Source: NCEH01 sp002257205 (GTDB lineage Bacteria; Pseudomonadota; Alphaproteobacteria; Rhizobiales; Xanthobacteraceae). From it: a stretch of 64,000 nt of DNA. Shown in pieces: positions 18,222 to 26,330 of this stretch. The notes beneath the pieces were generated by a model. That model did not search any database, had not been told where the DNA came from, and worked only from the letters and a program-made list of their open reading frames with translations. A program made the position numbers and the translations under genes. Numbering within the stretch: position 1 is the stretch's first letter; each line of letters begins with the position of its first letter. Where the stretch lies: NCBI RefSeq assembly GCF_043195105.1, contig NZ_JBAFWO010000001.1. The stretch is one strand, 5' to 3'.

Positions 18222-19743
18222 GGGCGGCGGGCCCGCGCCGCACACGAGCGATCACGTGGCAGTGGCGGCACCTGTTGCCGTCATCGACATCGGGTCAAAC
18301 TCGGTGCGGCTCGTGGTGTATGAGGCGCTTAATCGCGCGCCGACCCCCATCTTCAACGAGAAGGCGCTCTGCGGTCTCGGTCGGGAAGTGCTGTCTACGG
18401 GACGGCTCGCCCAGGATGCCGTGGAACGCGCCCTGTCCGCGTTGAAGCGCTTCCGCGCCCTGTGCGACGCCATGGGAGTCGGGGTGGTCTATGCCCTCGC
18501 CACCGCGGCCGCGCGCGATGCGGAGAATGGCCCCGCCTTCATCGGCGAATGCGAGGCCATCTGCCGGACGCATGTGGAGATTCTCTCCGGTCGCCGCGAG
18601 GCGGAACTCGCGGCCTTCGGCATCGTCTCCGGTGTCCATGGCCCGGACGGGGTGGTGGGCGATCTCGGCGGCGGTTCGCTTGAACTGGTGGATGTGAAGC
18701 GCCTGAAGGTCGGCGCCGGCATCACCTTGCCGCTCGGCGTGCTGGCGCTCCAGGATCGTTCCGGCAAATCGCTGCGCAAATCTGAAAAGATCATCCGCGA
18801 TGCCGTGCGCGAGGTCCCGGTCCTCGCCGGCCTTGCCGGTCGCACGTTTTACGCCGTCGGCGGCACGTGGCGCGCTTTGGCCCGCCTGCACATGTTCCAG
18901 AAGGGCTATCCGCTGCACGTCATGCACGGCTATGTGCTGCCCGCGAAGGAAGCCATCGACTTCACGCGCATCGTTCATCGCGCCGATGCCGAAGCCCTCT
19001 CCCATATCGACGCGATCTCGGATGCGCGCCGCTCTTTGCTCGCCTATGGCGCGCTGGTGCTGGAAAATGTAGTGCGCGAGGGGCGGCCCTCTGAGGTCGT
19101 GATTTCCGCCCTCGGCGTGCGCGAGGGCTTGCTGTATTCGCTGCTCGATCCGGAACAGCGCAAGGAAGATCCGCTCCTTGCTGCCGCCCGCGAACTGAAC
19201 GAATTGCGTTCGCGCTCGCCGCAGCATGGCGAGGAATTGGTGCTTTGGACGGATTCCTTCTTTGAATCCTCCCGCGCGCTGGAAGAAAGCGCCGATGAGC
19301 GGCGCCTGAGGCAGGCGGCCTGCTTGCTGGCGGATATCGGCTGGCGCGCCCATCCCGATTATCGCGGCGAGCAGAGCCTCAACATCATCGCCCATGCCGC
19401 GTTCGTGGGCGTGGACCATCCCGGCCGGGCCTATATCGCGCTTGCGGTCTATTTCCGGCACATGGGCCTGTCCGAGGACGAATACGCCCCGCGCATCCTG
19501 GAACTGGTGTCCACCGGAATGCTGGACCGCGCCCGCATCCTCGGGGCCTGCATGCGGGTCGCCTATCTGCTCTCCGCCGCCATGCCGGGTATCCTGCCGC
19601 GCACGGAGCTGGAGGTGCGCGGCGAAACCGTGGTGCTGAACGTACCGCACGATCTCGCCGACCTGATCAATGACCGTGTCCACAGCCGCCTGCGGCAGCT
19701 CAGCAAGCTCATCGGCCGCGAGCCGGTGGTGGTGACGGTCTGA
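18169..19743 (+). CDS. ppx: Exopolyphosphatase (Ppx/GppA family)
   Basis: This enzyme releases phosphate from polyphosphate ends and may also act on pppGpp. The actin-like ATPase core starts VAVIDIGSNSVRLVVYE; further blocks are VYALATAAARDAENG, SGRREAELAAFG, and GDLGGGSLELVDV, the phosphate-binding loop. A C-terminal HD-like helical region follows. The start is uncertain: the GTG given here overlaps the ppk end by 53 bases and adds 29 residues, while a GTG at 18256 begins close to the conserved core. Neither has a strong Shine-Dalgarno. The co-directional ppk-ppx pair implies shared transcription. Confidence 0.9.
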   Translation: MESLSKILRRAASTSAAKGGGPAPHTSDHVAVAAPVAVIDIGSNSVRLVVYEALNRAPTPIFNEKALCGLGREVLSTGRLAQDAVERALSALKRFRALCDAMGVGVVYALATAAARDAENGPAFIGECEAICRTHVEILSGRREAELAAFGIVSGVHGPDGVVGDLGGGSLELVDVKRLKVGAGITLPLGVLALQDRSGKSLRKSEKIIRDAVREVPVLAGLAGRTFYAVGGTWRALARLHMFQKGYPLHVMHGYVLPAKEAIDFTRIVHRADAEALSHIDAISDARRSLLAYGALVLENVVREGRPSEVVISALGVREGLLYSLLDPEQRKEDPLLAAARELNELRSRSPQHGEELVLWTDSFFESSRALEESADERRLRQAACLLADIGWRAHPDYRGEQSLNIIAHAAFVGVDHPGRAYIALAVYFRHMGLSEDEYAPRILELVSTGMLDRARILGACMRVAYLLSAAMPGILPRTELEVRGETVVLNVPHDLADLINDRVHSRLRQLSKLIGREPVVVTV

Positions 19744-19957
19744 GGCAGCGCCGCCTGTCTTGATCCCTGCGGTCGTGGTTCCGGCGACCGGCCCGGCCCG
19801 TTTTCCACCCGCGCCCGCCCGAGGGACGCGCACGGCTGCGCCCAATGGCATGACGAATTTATTGTTTCGCTCGTTTTGTAAACCGTGTAATTGCATGCGA
19901 CGGCGGTGTCGCTGCGGAAAATGATTGTTTTTACTCTAATATGGGTCCGGGGTTCGA
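19744..19957. other. Intergenic region before the methyltransferase gene
   Basis: The first half is GC-rich without a clear terminator. The second half (from about 19845) is AT-rich and probably carries the promoter of the following gene, but no convincing hexamer pair stands out. Confidence 0.4.
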
Positions 19958-20620
19958 ATGGTCGATGTACAAGAAATTTATCGGGCGAGATTTCTTGAGA
20001 CCGGCTTGAATAAGCGTTCCGAGGTGTGGCGTATTCTTTGCCGCGAATTCTTCAATCCGTTGATCGGCGCGCAGAAAGACGTCCTGGATCTCGCTTGTGG
20101 ATATGGCGAATTTATAAATAACGTATCTGCTCGTTCCAAAACGGCCATTGATATCAATCCCGATGCGCCCAAGTATCTCAATTCAGATGTTCGCTTCGTC
20201 ATGACGCCGGCGACCGACCTTGCCCCGATTGAAAGCAACAGTCTCGATATTGCCTTTACGTCTAATTTTCTCGAACACTTGCCCAATAAGGAATGTTGCG
20301 ATCAGGTGATCGGGGAAATCCTGCGCGTCCTTCGCCCGGGGGGGCGGTTCGTGATCATGGGGCCGAATATTCGCTATGCCTATCGCGAATACTGGGATTT
20401 CTACGACCACTATCTTCCCCTTTCCCACCTCTCCCTGGAAGAGGGGCTGAAGAAAAGCGGGTTCGAGGTGGTGCGCAATGTTCCCCGCTTTCTGCCCTAT
20501 ACGATGAAGTCCAGCTTGCCGACGGCGGGATTCCTGATTTCCGCCTATCTCAAAATGCCGTTTGCCTGGCGCTTTTTCGGCAAGCAATTCCTCGTCGTCG
20601 GGCAGAAGCCGGCGCGCTGA
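19958..20620 (+). CDS. Class I SAM-dependent methyltransferase
   Basis: This 220-residue cytoplasmic protein has the SAM-binding glycine motif VLDLACGYGEF near residue 43, the acidic residue in TAIDINPDAP, motif II FTSNFLEHLP, and LRVLRPGGRFVIMGPNIRYA. The substrate is unknown; the FLEHLPN and YDHYLPLSHLS segments recall methyltransferases of surface sugar clusters. It does not belong to the ppk/ppx or rnd housekeeping runs around it. Its base composition is clearly lower in GC than its neighbours (one 60-base line at 20101 has 22 G or C), so it may have been acquired. Confidence 0.85.
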   Translation: MVDVQEIYRARFLETGLNKRSEVWRILCREFFNPLIGAQKDVLDLACGYGEFINNVSARSKTAIDINPDAPKYLNSDVRFVMTPATDLAPIESNSLDIAFTSNFLEHLPNKECCDQVIGEILRVLRPGGRFVIMGPNIRYAYREYWDFYDHYLPLSHLSLEEGLKKSGFEVVRNVPRFLPYTMKSSLPTAGFLISAYLKMPFAWRFFGKQFLVVGQKPAR

Positions 20621-20654
20621 GCGGCAATCAGCGCCGGCAAGGATTGGCTCTTCC

Positions 20655-20675
20655 CGCGGGCAGGAAAAGCCCGCG
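20655..20675. terminator. Hairpin between the convergent methyltransferase and rnd genes
   Basis: CGCGGGC and GCCCGCG flank AGGAAAA, a 7-base-pair stem between two convergent genes. There is no T-run, so termination is inferred from position. Confidence 0.4.
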
Positions 20676-20698
20676 CAGCCCTCCCTACGGCTCGGTTT

Positions 20699-20728
20699 AA
20701 TCCGAGGCTTCGTCAATCCGAGGCTTCG
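20699..20728. repeat. Tandem 16-base duplication at the rnd stop codon
   Basis: AATCCGAGGCTTCG occurs twice, offset by 16 bases. The inner copy encodes the last residues of RNase D up to its TGA stop; the outer copy lies just past it. A simple slippage duplication explains it, and the protein end is unchanged. Confidence 0.8.
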
Positions 20729-21906
20729 GCGCCGGTGCGCTCGACGGCCACCACGCGGCCGCGATCCACCGCCAAGGCCAGTTGGCCGGCTTTCAGGGCC
20801 AGGGCACGGTTGCCGAACAATTCGCGGCGCCATCCGCTCATGGCCGGCACATCGGCCTCGTCGCTCACCGCGATGCGCTCCAGATCGTCCGTCGTGGCGA
20901 TCACCTTGGCCGCCACCGCATGCTGCTCGGCGGTCATGCGCAGCAGCACTTTCAGCAGTTCCACCGTCGCCGAGGCGCCGTTCGGCAAGGGCTTGTCGCG
21001 TTCGATGCGCGGCAGAGTCTTCGGATCGCGGGCGAGCCCTTTGCGAACGGCCTCCAGGACGGCCTCCCCATAGCGCGAGCGCTCGAACCCCTTGGGCAGG
21101 GAGCGCAATTCCGCCAGCTTCTCCGGCGTCTGCGGCTGCTGAAGGGCGATCTCGCCGATCACATCGTCCTTGATGATGCGGCCGCGCGGCTGGTCGCGGG
21201 CCTGCGCCTCGCGCTCGCGCCACGCCGCCAGTTCCACCAGCACCGCCAGCTCACGCGGTTTGCGCACGCGGGATTTCAGGCGCTCCCACGCATTCTCCGG
21301 CTCCTGGCGATAGGTGGCCGGCGAGGTGAGCACCTTCATCTCCTCGCCCACCCATTCGCTGCGCCCGCGCGCCCGAAGGTCTTCCAGGAGCTTGAGATAG
21401 ATATCGCGCAGATGGGTGACATCGGCGATCGCATAGACCAATTGCGCCTGGCTGAGGGGGCGGCGCGACCAGTCCGTGAAGCGCGAGGATTTGTCGATGG
21501 CGTGGCCGCACAGGCGCTGCACCAGCTGGTCGTAGGAAATGCTGTCGCCATAGCCGAGCACCATGGCCGCCACCTGGGTGTCGAACACCGGATGGGGAAT
21601 GATGCCGGCGAGGTGCCAGACGATTTCGATATCCTGGCGCCCGGCGTGAAACACCTTCATCACCCGCTCGTTCGCCATCAGCGCGAAGAAAGGCGACAGG
21701 TCGATGCCATCGGCAAGGGCGTCGATGATGATGGCCTCGTCCGGCGTGGCAGCCTGGATGACGCACAATTTCGGCCAGAACGTCGTCTCGCGCAGAAACT
21801 CTGTGTCGACGGTGACGAAATCGTGGCGGGCCAGGCGCTCACAGGCCGCTGCGAGCGCCTCGGTGGAGGTGATCGGATCCATGTGACAAACCATAACGGA
21901 AGGCAT
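20713..21906 (-). CDS. rnd: Ribonuclease D
   Basis: This 3'-5' exoribonuclease trims the 3' ends of stable RNAs such as tRNA precursors. The DEDDy catalytic residues are seen in VDTEFLRETTFWPKL (motif I), VFHAGRQDIEIVWHL (motif II) and YAIADVTHLRDIYLKL (motif III with its tyrosine). One or two C-terminal HRDC domains follow. Start choice is open: MPSVMVCHMDPITSTEAL holds three possible ATGs and none has a good Shine-Dalgarno; the third (MDPITS) gives the most family-like N-terminus. At 389-397 residues the length is normal. In relatives the gene usually sits beside aspS; here a GGDEF-EAL gene lies between them. Confidence 0.93.
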   Translation of the reverse strand: MPSVMVCHMDPITSTEALAAACERLARHDFVTVDTEFLRETTFWPKLCVIQAATPDEAIIIDALADGIDLSPFFALMANERVMKVFHAGRQDIEIVWHLAGIIPHPVFDTQVAAMVLGYGDSISYDQLVQRLCGHAIDKSSRFTDWSRRPLSQAQLVYAIADVTHLRDIYLKLLEDLRARGRSEWVGEEMKVLTSPATYRQEPENAWERLKSRVRKPRELAVLVELAAWREREAQARDQPRGRIIKDDVIGEIALQQPQTPEKLAELRSLPKGFERSRYGEAVLEAVRKGLARDPKTLPRIERDKPLPNGASATVELLKVLLRMTAEQHAVAAKVIATTDDLERIAVSDEADVPAMSGWRRELFGNRALALKAGQLALAVDRGRVVAVERTGAEASD

Positions 21907-21939
21907 GTGGGCGGCGAAAGACCCTCGCGCGCATAGAGG

Positions 21940-24264
21940 TCAAACCTTTGCCTCTTTTGCCAAGCGCATGGCGTCTTCCGGCGTGCCCGGATGGCCCAGA
22001 AAATAGCCCTGAACATAGGTGCAGCGTTCTGCCCGCAGGATTTCCAGCTGCTCCGCCCGCTCCACGCCCTCCACGATGGTGGAGACGGAGATCGCGTCCG
22101 CCAAACCCTGCATGGCGCGGATAATGGGCAGGGAATGGGTATCGTGACCCAATCCGTTGACGAAGGTCCGGTCGATTTTGATTCGATCAATGGGCAGCGT
22201 GCGCAGATAGCCGAGCGAGGAATAGCCGGTGCCGAAATCGTCGATGGCGACGCGGATGCCGCGGCTGCGGAAGTTCTGGAGGATCTCCCGTACGGTCGCG
22301 CCCTCCTGGAGCAGGGTGGTCTCCGTGAGCTCAAGTTCCAGCCGGCGCGGAGCGAGGCCGGAGCGCCGCAGGGCGCCGTTCACCTGCGCCTCCACCTCCC
22401 CGGTGCGGAACTGGATCGGCGAGAGATTGACCGAAACGGTCAGCGGCGCCGGCCACGTGGCGGCCACGAGGCAGGCTTGTTCGAGCACCCAGGCGCCGAT
22501 GGGCACGATGAGGCCGGTATCCTCCGCCGCGGGAATGAAGGTGGCGGGCGCGACGATGCCCCGACTCGGATGGCGCCAGCGCAACAGCGCCTCGAACCCG
22601 GCGAGGGCGCCGCTCTGGCAGGCGAAGATGGGCTGGTAGCACAGGAAGAACTGCTGCTCGCGCCAAGCTTCGTCCAGATCGAGCTGAAGCGTGCGCCGGG
22701 CGACGGCGGCGTGCTCCATCTGTCGCTCGAACAGGCGGCAGAGGCCACGGCCGTCGTTCTTGGCGCGATAGAGCGCGAGATCCGCGTTTTTCAGCAATTC
22801 CACACCCAGGCGCGCATCCTGCGGCGCCAGCGCGATGCCGATGCTGCCGCCGGCGATGACCCGGTGGTGGTTCAGCGTGAATGGCTCACGGATGGCGGAA
22901 ATGATCTGCTCAGCGAGGGCGCGCGCATCGACCGCCCCGCCGCCCCGCTGGAGGATGCCGAACTCGTCGCCGCCGATCCGGGCCAGCATGTCGCCGGGCC
23001 CGAGATAGTCTTCCATCCGCCGGGCGACCGCGCATAGCAGATCGTCGCCGATGGCATGGCCGAGCGTGTCGTTGACGGATTTGAAATAGTCGAGGTCAAG
23101 GAACAGCAGGGCAAAGCTCTGGGTGTCCATGTCCTCAGCGAGGAGCGCGTCGAGCTGCTCGAGAAAATGCAGGCGGTTCGGCAGCGCGGTCAATTCGTCC
23201 TGGCGCGCGGTGCGATAGGCGTTCTGGGCGAATTCCTGCTGCGCCCGCAGATGGCGCACAGCCGTGATGACGGCCACCGTGATGGCGAGGCAGATCAGCC
23301 CCGACGCCACCAGGATCGGCAAGATCTGCGCCCGCACCGAGCGTGAGACGTCATCGGAGGTGTCGCTCACCATGATGGACAACGGGAAATGCGCCAGGTT
23401 CTGGAACGCCGACAGCCGCTCCTGCCGATCCACCAGACCCGGCGGGATCAGCCGCTCCTGCGCACCCGCCGCATTCGCGGTGGCGATCAGGTGGCGCATC
23501 AGCGCGCGCTGCGCTGTCGGTTCGATGGTGTCCGCCACGGGCGGATAACTGGCGAGCACCACGCCATCCTGCCGGCACAGGGCGATGAAGCCGCCGGACC
23601 CCAGATCGATGCCACCGTAAAATTTCTCGAAATAGCTTTGCCGCATGGCGGCGAGGATCAGGCCGAGAAAGCTGCCGTCCGGTGCTGAGAAGCGATGGGC
23701 GAGATAAATGGTCGGCGTTCCCGTGCCCCGGTTCAGCACCGGGGCGCTGACGAACTGGGTGCTGGCAAGACCGGTGGTGAGGGCGTTGAAATAATCGCGA
23801 TCCGACACATTCACATCGGGAATGGGCCAATAGCGCGAGAAGTTCAGCAACTTGCCCTTGGTACCGATGATGGTGATGGCATCGATCTGCGGCAAGCCGT
23901 GGACGCGCTGCCGGATGATCTCGTGCATTTCATAGGTGGAGGCGGCGCGTACGAGGCTGTCCGGGTCGGTTGCCCCGAGCACATTCAGGCGCTCGATCAA
24001 ACTGCGCTGGATCTGTTCGGCGCCTTGGAAGGCGCGGTCGGTCTGCTCCGACAGGGTAAGGGCGAGGTTCTCCAACTCGCGATGGCGATCGCCGAGCGCG
24101 CGGTCCCGCAGATAGACAGTCAGCAGGATGGTTGCGACAAGGACGGTGACGATAAACGCGCCGCCCAATCCCACTGCCCAGCGTGCGGCATCCCACGAGC
24201 GCACGCGTTCCGTCGTGCCGTTCGGGGTTGCTACCTTTGGTAAACTGACGGTTGCTTCCATCAT
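21940..24264 (-). CDS. Membrane sensor with GGDEF and EAL domains (cyclic di-GMP turnover)
   Basis: This 774-residue protein has a first membrane helix at about residues 30-50, a periplasmic sensor of roughly 250 residues with a double-CACHE-like look (YEMHEIIRQRVHGLPQIDAI, then DVNVSDRDYFNALTTG), a second helix near 305-330, and two cytoplasmic domains. The GGDEF motif is intact at residues 431-435, so diguanylate cyclase activity is possible. The EAL domain is also intact: Glu558 in GFEALLRW, NLSPIQF, ELTETTLL and DDFGTGYSSLGYL. It may therefore make or break cyclic di-GMP according to a periplasmic ligand. It is divergent from aspS. Confidence 0.92.
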   Translation of the reverse strand: MMEATVSLPKVATPNGTTERVRSWDAARWAVGLGGAFIVTVLVATILLTVYLRDRALGDRHRELENLALTLSEQTDRAFQGAEQIQRSLIERLNVLGATDPDSLVRAASTYEMHEIIRQRVHGLPQIDAITIIGTKGKLLNFSRYWPIPDVNVSDRDYFNALTTGLASTQFVSAPVLNRGTGTPTIYLAHRFSAPDGSFLGLILAAMRQSYFEKFYGGIDLGSGGFIALCRQDGVVLASYPPVADTIEPTAQRALMRHLIATANAAGAQERLIPPGLVDRQERLSAFQNLAHFPLSIMVSDTSDDVSRSVRAQILPILVASGLICLAITVAVITAVRHLRAQQEFAQNAYRTARQDELTALPNRLHFLEQLDALLAEDMDTQSFALLFLDLDYFKSVNDTLGHAIGDDLLCAVARRMEDYLGPGDMLARIGGDEFGILQRGGGAVDARALAEQIISAIREPFTLNHHRVIAGGSIGIALAPQDARLGVELLKNADLALYRAKNDGRGLCRLFERQMEHAAVARRTLQLDLDEAWREQQFFLCYQPIFACQSGALAGFEALLRWRHPSRGIVAPATFIPAAEDTGLIVPIGAWVLEQACLVAATWPAPLTVSVNLSPIQFRTGEVEAQVNGALRRSGLAPRRLELELTETTLLQEGATVREILQNFRSRGIRVAIDDFGTGYSSLGYLRTLPIDRIKIDRTFVNGLGHDTHSLPIIRAMQGLADAISVSTIVEGVERAEQLEILRAERCTYVQGYFLGHPGTPEDAMRLAKEAKV

Positions 24265-24486
24265 GTCTCAATCGCGACGCATTGCACGCCACATTTCACG
24301 TTATACGCGTTGGTTGGGCACCAACAGGGGCTGCATATGGTGCGCAGCAGCAAATCCCCTTGAGGCCGGGCCGGATTTCGAGGCAGCCTTGACAAGCAGG
24401 GGCGCCCATGCACCTTCCGGCGGCCTGCTTCGCCCGTCCTTTGCGGCAGCGCGTTTGTCCCCAGGTTGTCCGAAAGGCCGCTCGTC

Positions 24487-26271
24487 ATGTCCCCCGCCAT
24501 GCATCGCTACCGCACGCACACCTGCGGCGCGCTCACCGACGCCCTGGTGGGCGAAAGCGTCCGGCTGTCCGGCTGGTGTCACCGCATCCGTGACCATGGC
24601 GGCGTGCTTTTCATTGATCTGCGAGACCATTACGGCCTGACCCAGGTGGTGATCGACCCCGACAGCCCGGCCTTCCAGGCGGCGGAAAAGGTGCGTGCGG
24701 AATGGGTTGTGCGCATCGACGGCAAGGTGCGCCTGCGTCCCGACGGTACCGAGAATGCGGACCTGCCCACCGGCAAGGTGGAAGTCTATGCGGTGGCGCT
24801 GGAAGTGCTGGGCGCCGCGGCGGAACTGCCGCTGCCGGTGTTCGGCGACCAGGATTACCCGGAAGACATTCGACTAAAGTATCGCTTCCTCGATTTGCGG
24901 CGCGAAAAACTTCACAATAATATTATGCTGCGTGGTCGCGTCATTGATGGTTTGCGCCAGCGGATGAAGCAGGGCGGCTTCTTTGAATTCCAGACGCCGA
25001 TCCTCACCGCCTCCTCGCCCGAGGGCGCGCGCGATTTCCTTGTGCCGTCGCGCATCCACCCTGGCAAGTTCTACGCGCTGCCCCAGGCGCCGCAGCAGTA
25101 CAAGCAGCTGATCATGATGAGCGGCTTCGACCGCTATTTCCAGATCGCGCCCTGCTTCCGCGACGAGGACCCGCGCGCCGACCGCCTGCCGGGCGAGTTC
25201 TACCAGCTCGACCTGGAAATGAGCTTCATCGAGCAGGAAGACGTGTTCGCGGCCATGGAGCCCGTGATCACCAGCGTGTTCGAGGAGTTCGGCGGCGGCA
25301 AGCCCGTAACCAAGGTCTGGCCGCGCATTCCTTATGCCGAGGCCCTGCGCAAATACGGCTCCGACAAGCCGGACCTTCGCAATCCGCTGGTGATGCAGGA
25401 TGTCTCCGAGCATTTCCGCGGCTCGAACTTCAAGGTGTTCGCGCGCATGCTCGAAGACCCGAAGAACCAGGTGTGGGCGATCCCTGGCCCCACCGGCGGC
25501 AGCCGCGCCTTCTGCGACCGCATGAACTCGTGGGCGCAGGGCGAGGGCCAGCCGGGGCTCGGCTATATCATGTGGCGTGAGGGCGGGGAGGGCGCCGGCC
25601 CGCTCGCCAACAATATCGGCCCGGAGCGCACCGAGGCGATCCGCCAGGCCCTCGGCCTCAAGGCGGGCGATGCCGCTTTCTTCGTCGCCGGCGACCCCTC
25701 CAAATTCTACAAGTTCGCCGGCCTTGCCCGCACCAAGGTGGGCGAGGAACTGAACCTCGTGGATACCGAGCGGTTCGAGCTGGCCTGGATCGTCGATTTC
25801 CCGTTCTACGAATGGTCCGACGAGGAGAAGAAGGTCGACTTCTCCCACAACCCCTTCTCCATGCCCCAGGGCGGCCTCGAGGCGCTCCAGGGTCAGGACC
25901 CGCTGACCATCAAGGCGTTCCAGTACGACATCGCCTGCAACGGCTATGAAATCGCCTCCGGCGGCATCCGCAACCATCGCCCCGAGGCGATGCTGAAGGC
26001 GTTCGAGATCGCCGGCTATGACGAGGCAACGGTGGTGGAGCGGTTCGGCGGCATGTACCGCGCGTTCCAATATGGCGCGCCGCCCCATGGCGGCATGGCG
26101 GCGGGCATCGACCGTATCGTGATGCTGCTGTGCGGCGCCTCGAACCTGCGCGAGATTTCGCTGTTCCCCATGAACCAGCGCGCCGAAGACCTGCTCATGG
26201 GCTCGCCCGCCGAGGTGACGCCCAAGCAGCTGAAGGAATTGCACATCCGCCTCAACCTGCCGCAGAAATAA
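24487..26271 (+). CDS. aspS: Aspartyl-tRNA synthetase (bacterial type)
   Basis: This class II synthetase charges tRNA-Asp, and possibly tRNA-Asn if it is non-discriminating. The N-terminal OB fold begins MHRYRTHTCGALTDALVGES. Catalytic motif 2 lies in FQIAPCFRDEDPRADRLPGE, the bacterial GAD insertion follows, and motif 3 is GGMAAGIDRIVMLLCG. The ATG used gives four extra residues and has AAAGG upstream; the second ATG (MHRYRT) is equally possible. The total of about 594 residues is normal. The 222-base gap to the divergent GGDEF-EAL gene must hold both promoters. Confidence 0.96.
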   Translation: MSPAMHRYRTHTCGALTDALVGESVRLSGWCHRIRDHGGVLFIDLRDHYGLTQVVIDPDSPAFQAAEKVRAEWVVRIDGKVRLRPDGTENADLPTGKVEVYAVALEVLGAAAELPLPVFGDQDYPEDIRLKYRFLDLRREKLHNNIMLRGRVIDGLRQRMKQGGFFEFQTPILTASSPEGARDFLVPSRIHPGKFYALPQAPQQYKQLIMMSGFDRYFQIAPCFRDEDPRADRLPGEFYQLDLEMSFIEQEDVFAAMEPVITSVFEEFGGGKPVTKVWPRIPYAEALRKYGSDKPDLRNPLVMQDVSEHFRGSNFKVFARMLEDPKNQVWAIPGPTGGSRAFCDRMNSWAQGEGQPGLGYIMWREGGEGAGPLANNIGPERTEAIRQALGLKAGDAAFFVAGDPSKFYKFAGLARTKVGEELNLVDTERFELAWIVDFPFYEWSDEEKKVDFSHNPFSMPQGGLEALQGQDPLTIKAFQYDIACNGYEIASGGIRNHRPEAMLKAFEIAGYDEATVVERFGGMYRAFQYGAPPHGGMAAGIDRIVMLLCGASNLREISLFPMNQRAEDLLMGSPAEVTPKQLKELHIRLNLPQK

Positions 26272-26298
26272 GCGCAGCTGACAGGCGCCGAAACGAAG

Positions 26299-26326
26299 CG
26301 AACGCCCTCCGCGCGGAGGGCGTTCG
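26299..26326. terminator. Terminator hairpin after aspS
   Basis: A perfect 28-base palindrome (GAACGCCCTCCGC and its complement, with one more pair outside) is followed by TGTTT. It separates two convergent genes and can act in both directions. Confidence 0.8.
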
Positions 26327-26330
26327 TGTT

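Noticed and set aside
19940..19970. GGGGTTCGAAT resembling a tRNA T-loop
   Set aside because: No acceptor, D or anticodon arm can be formed around it; it lies over the methyltransferase start.
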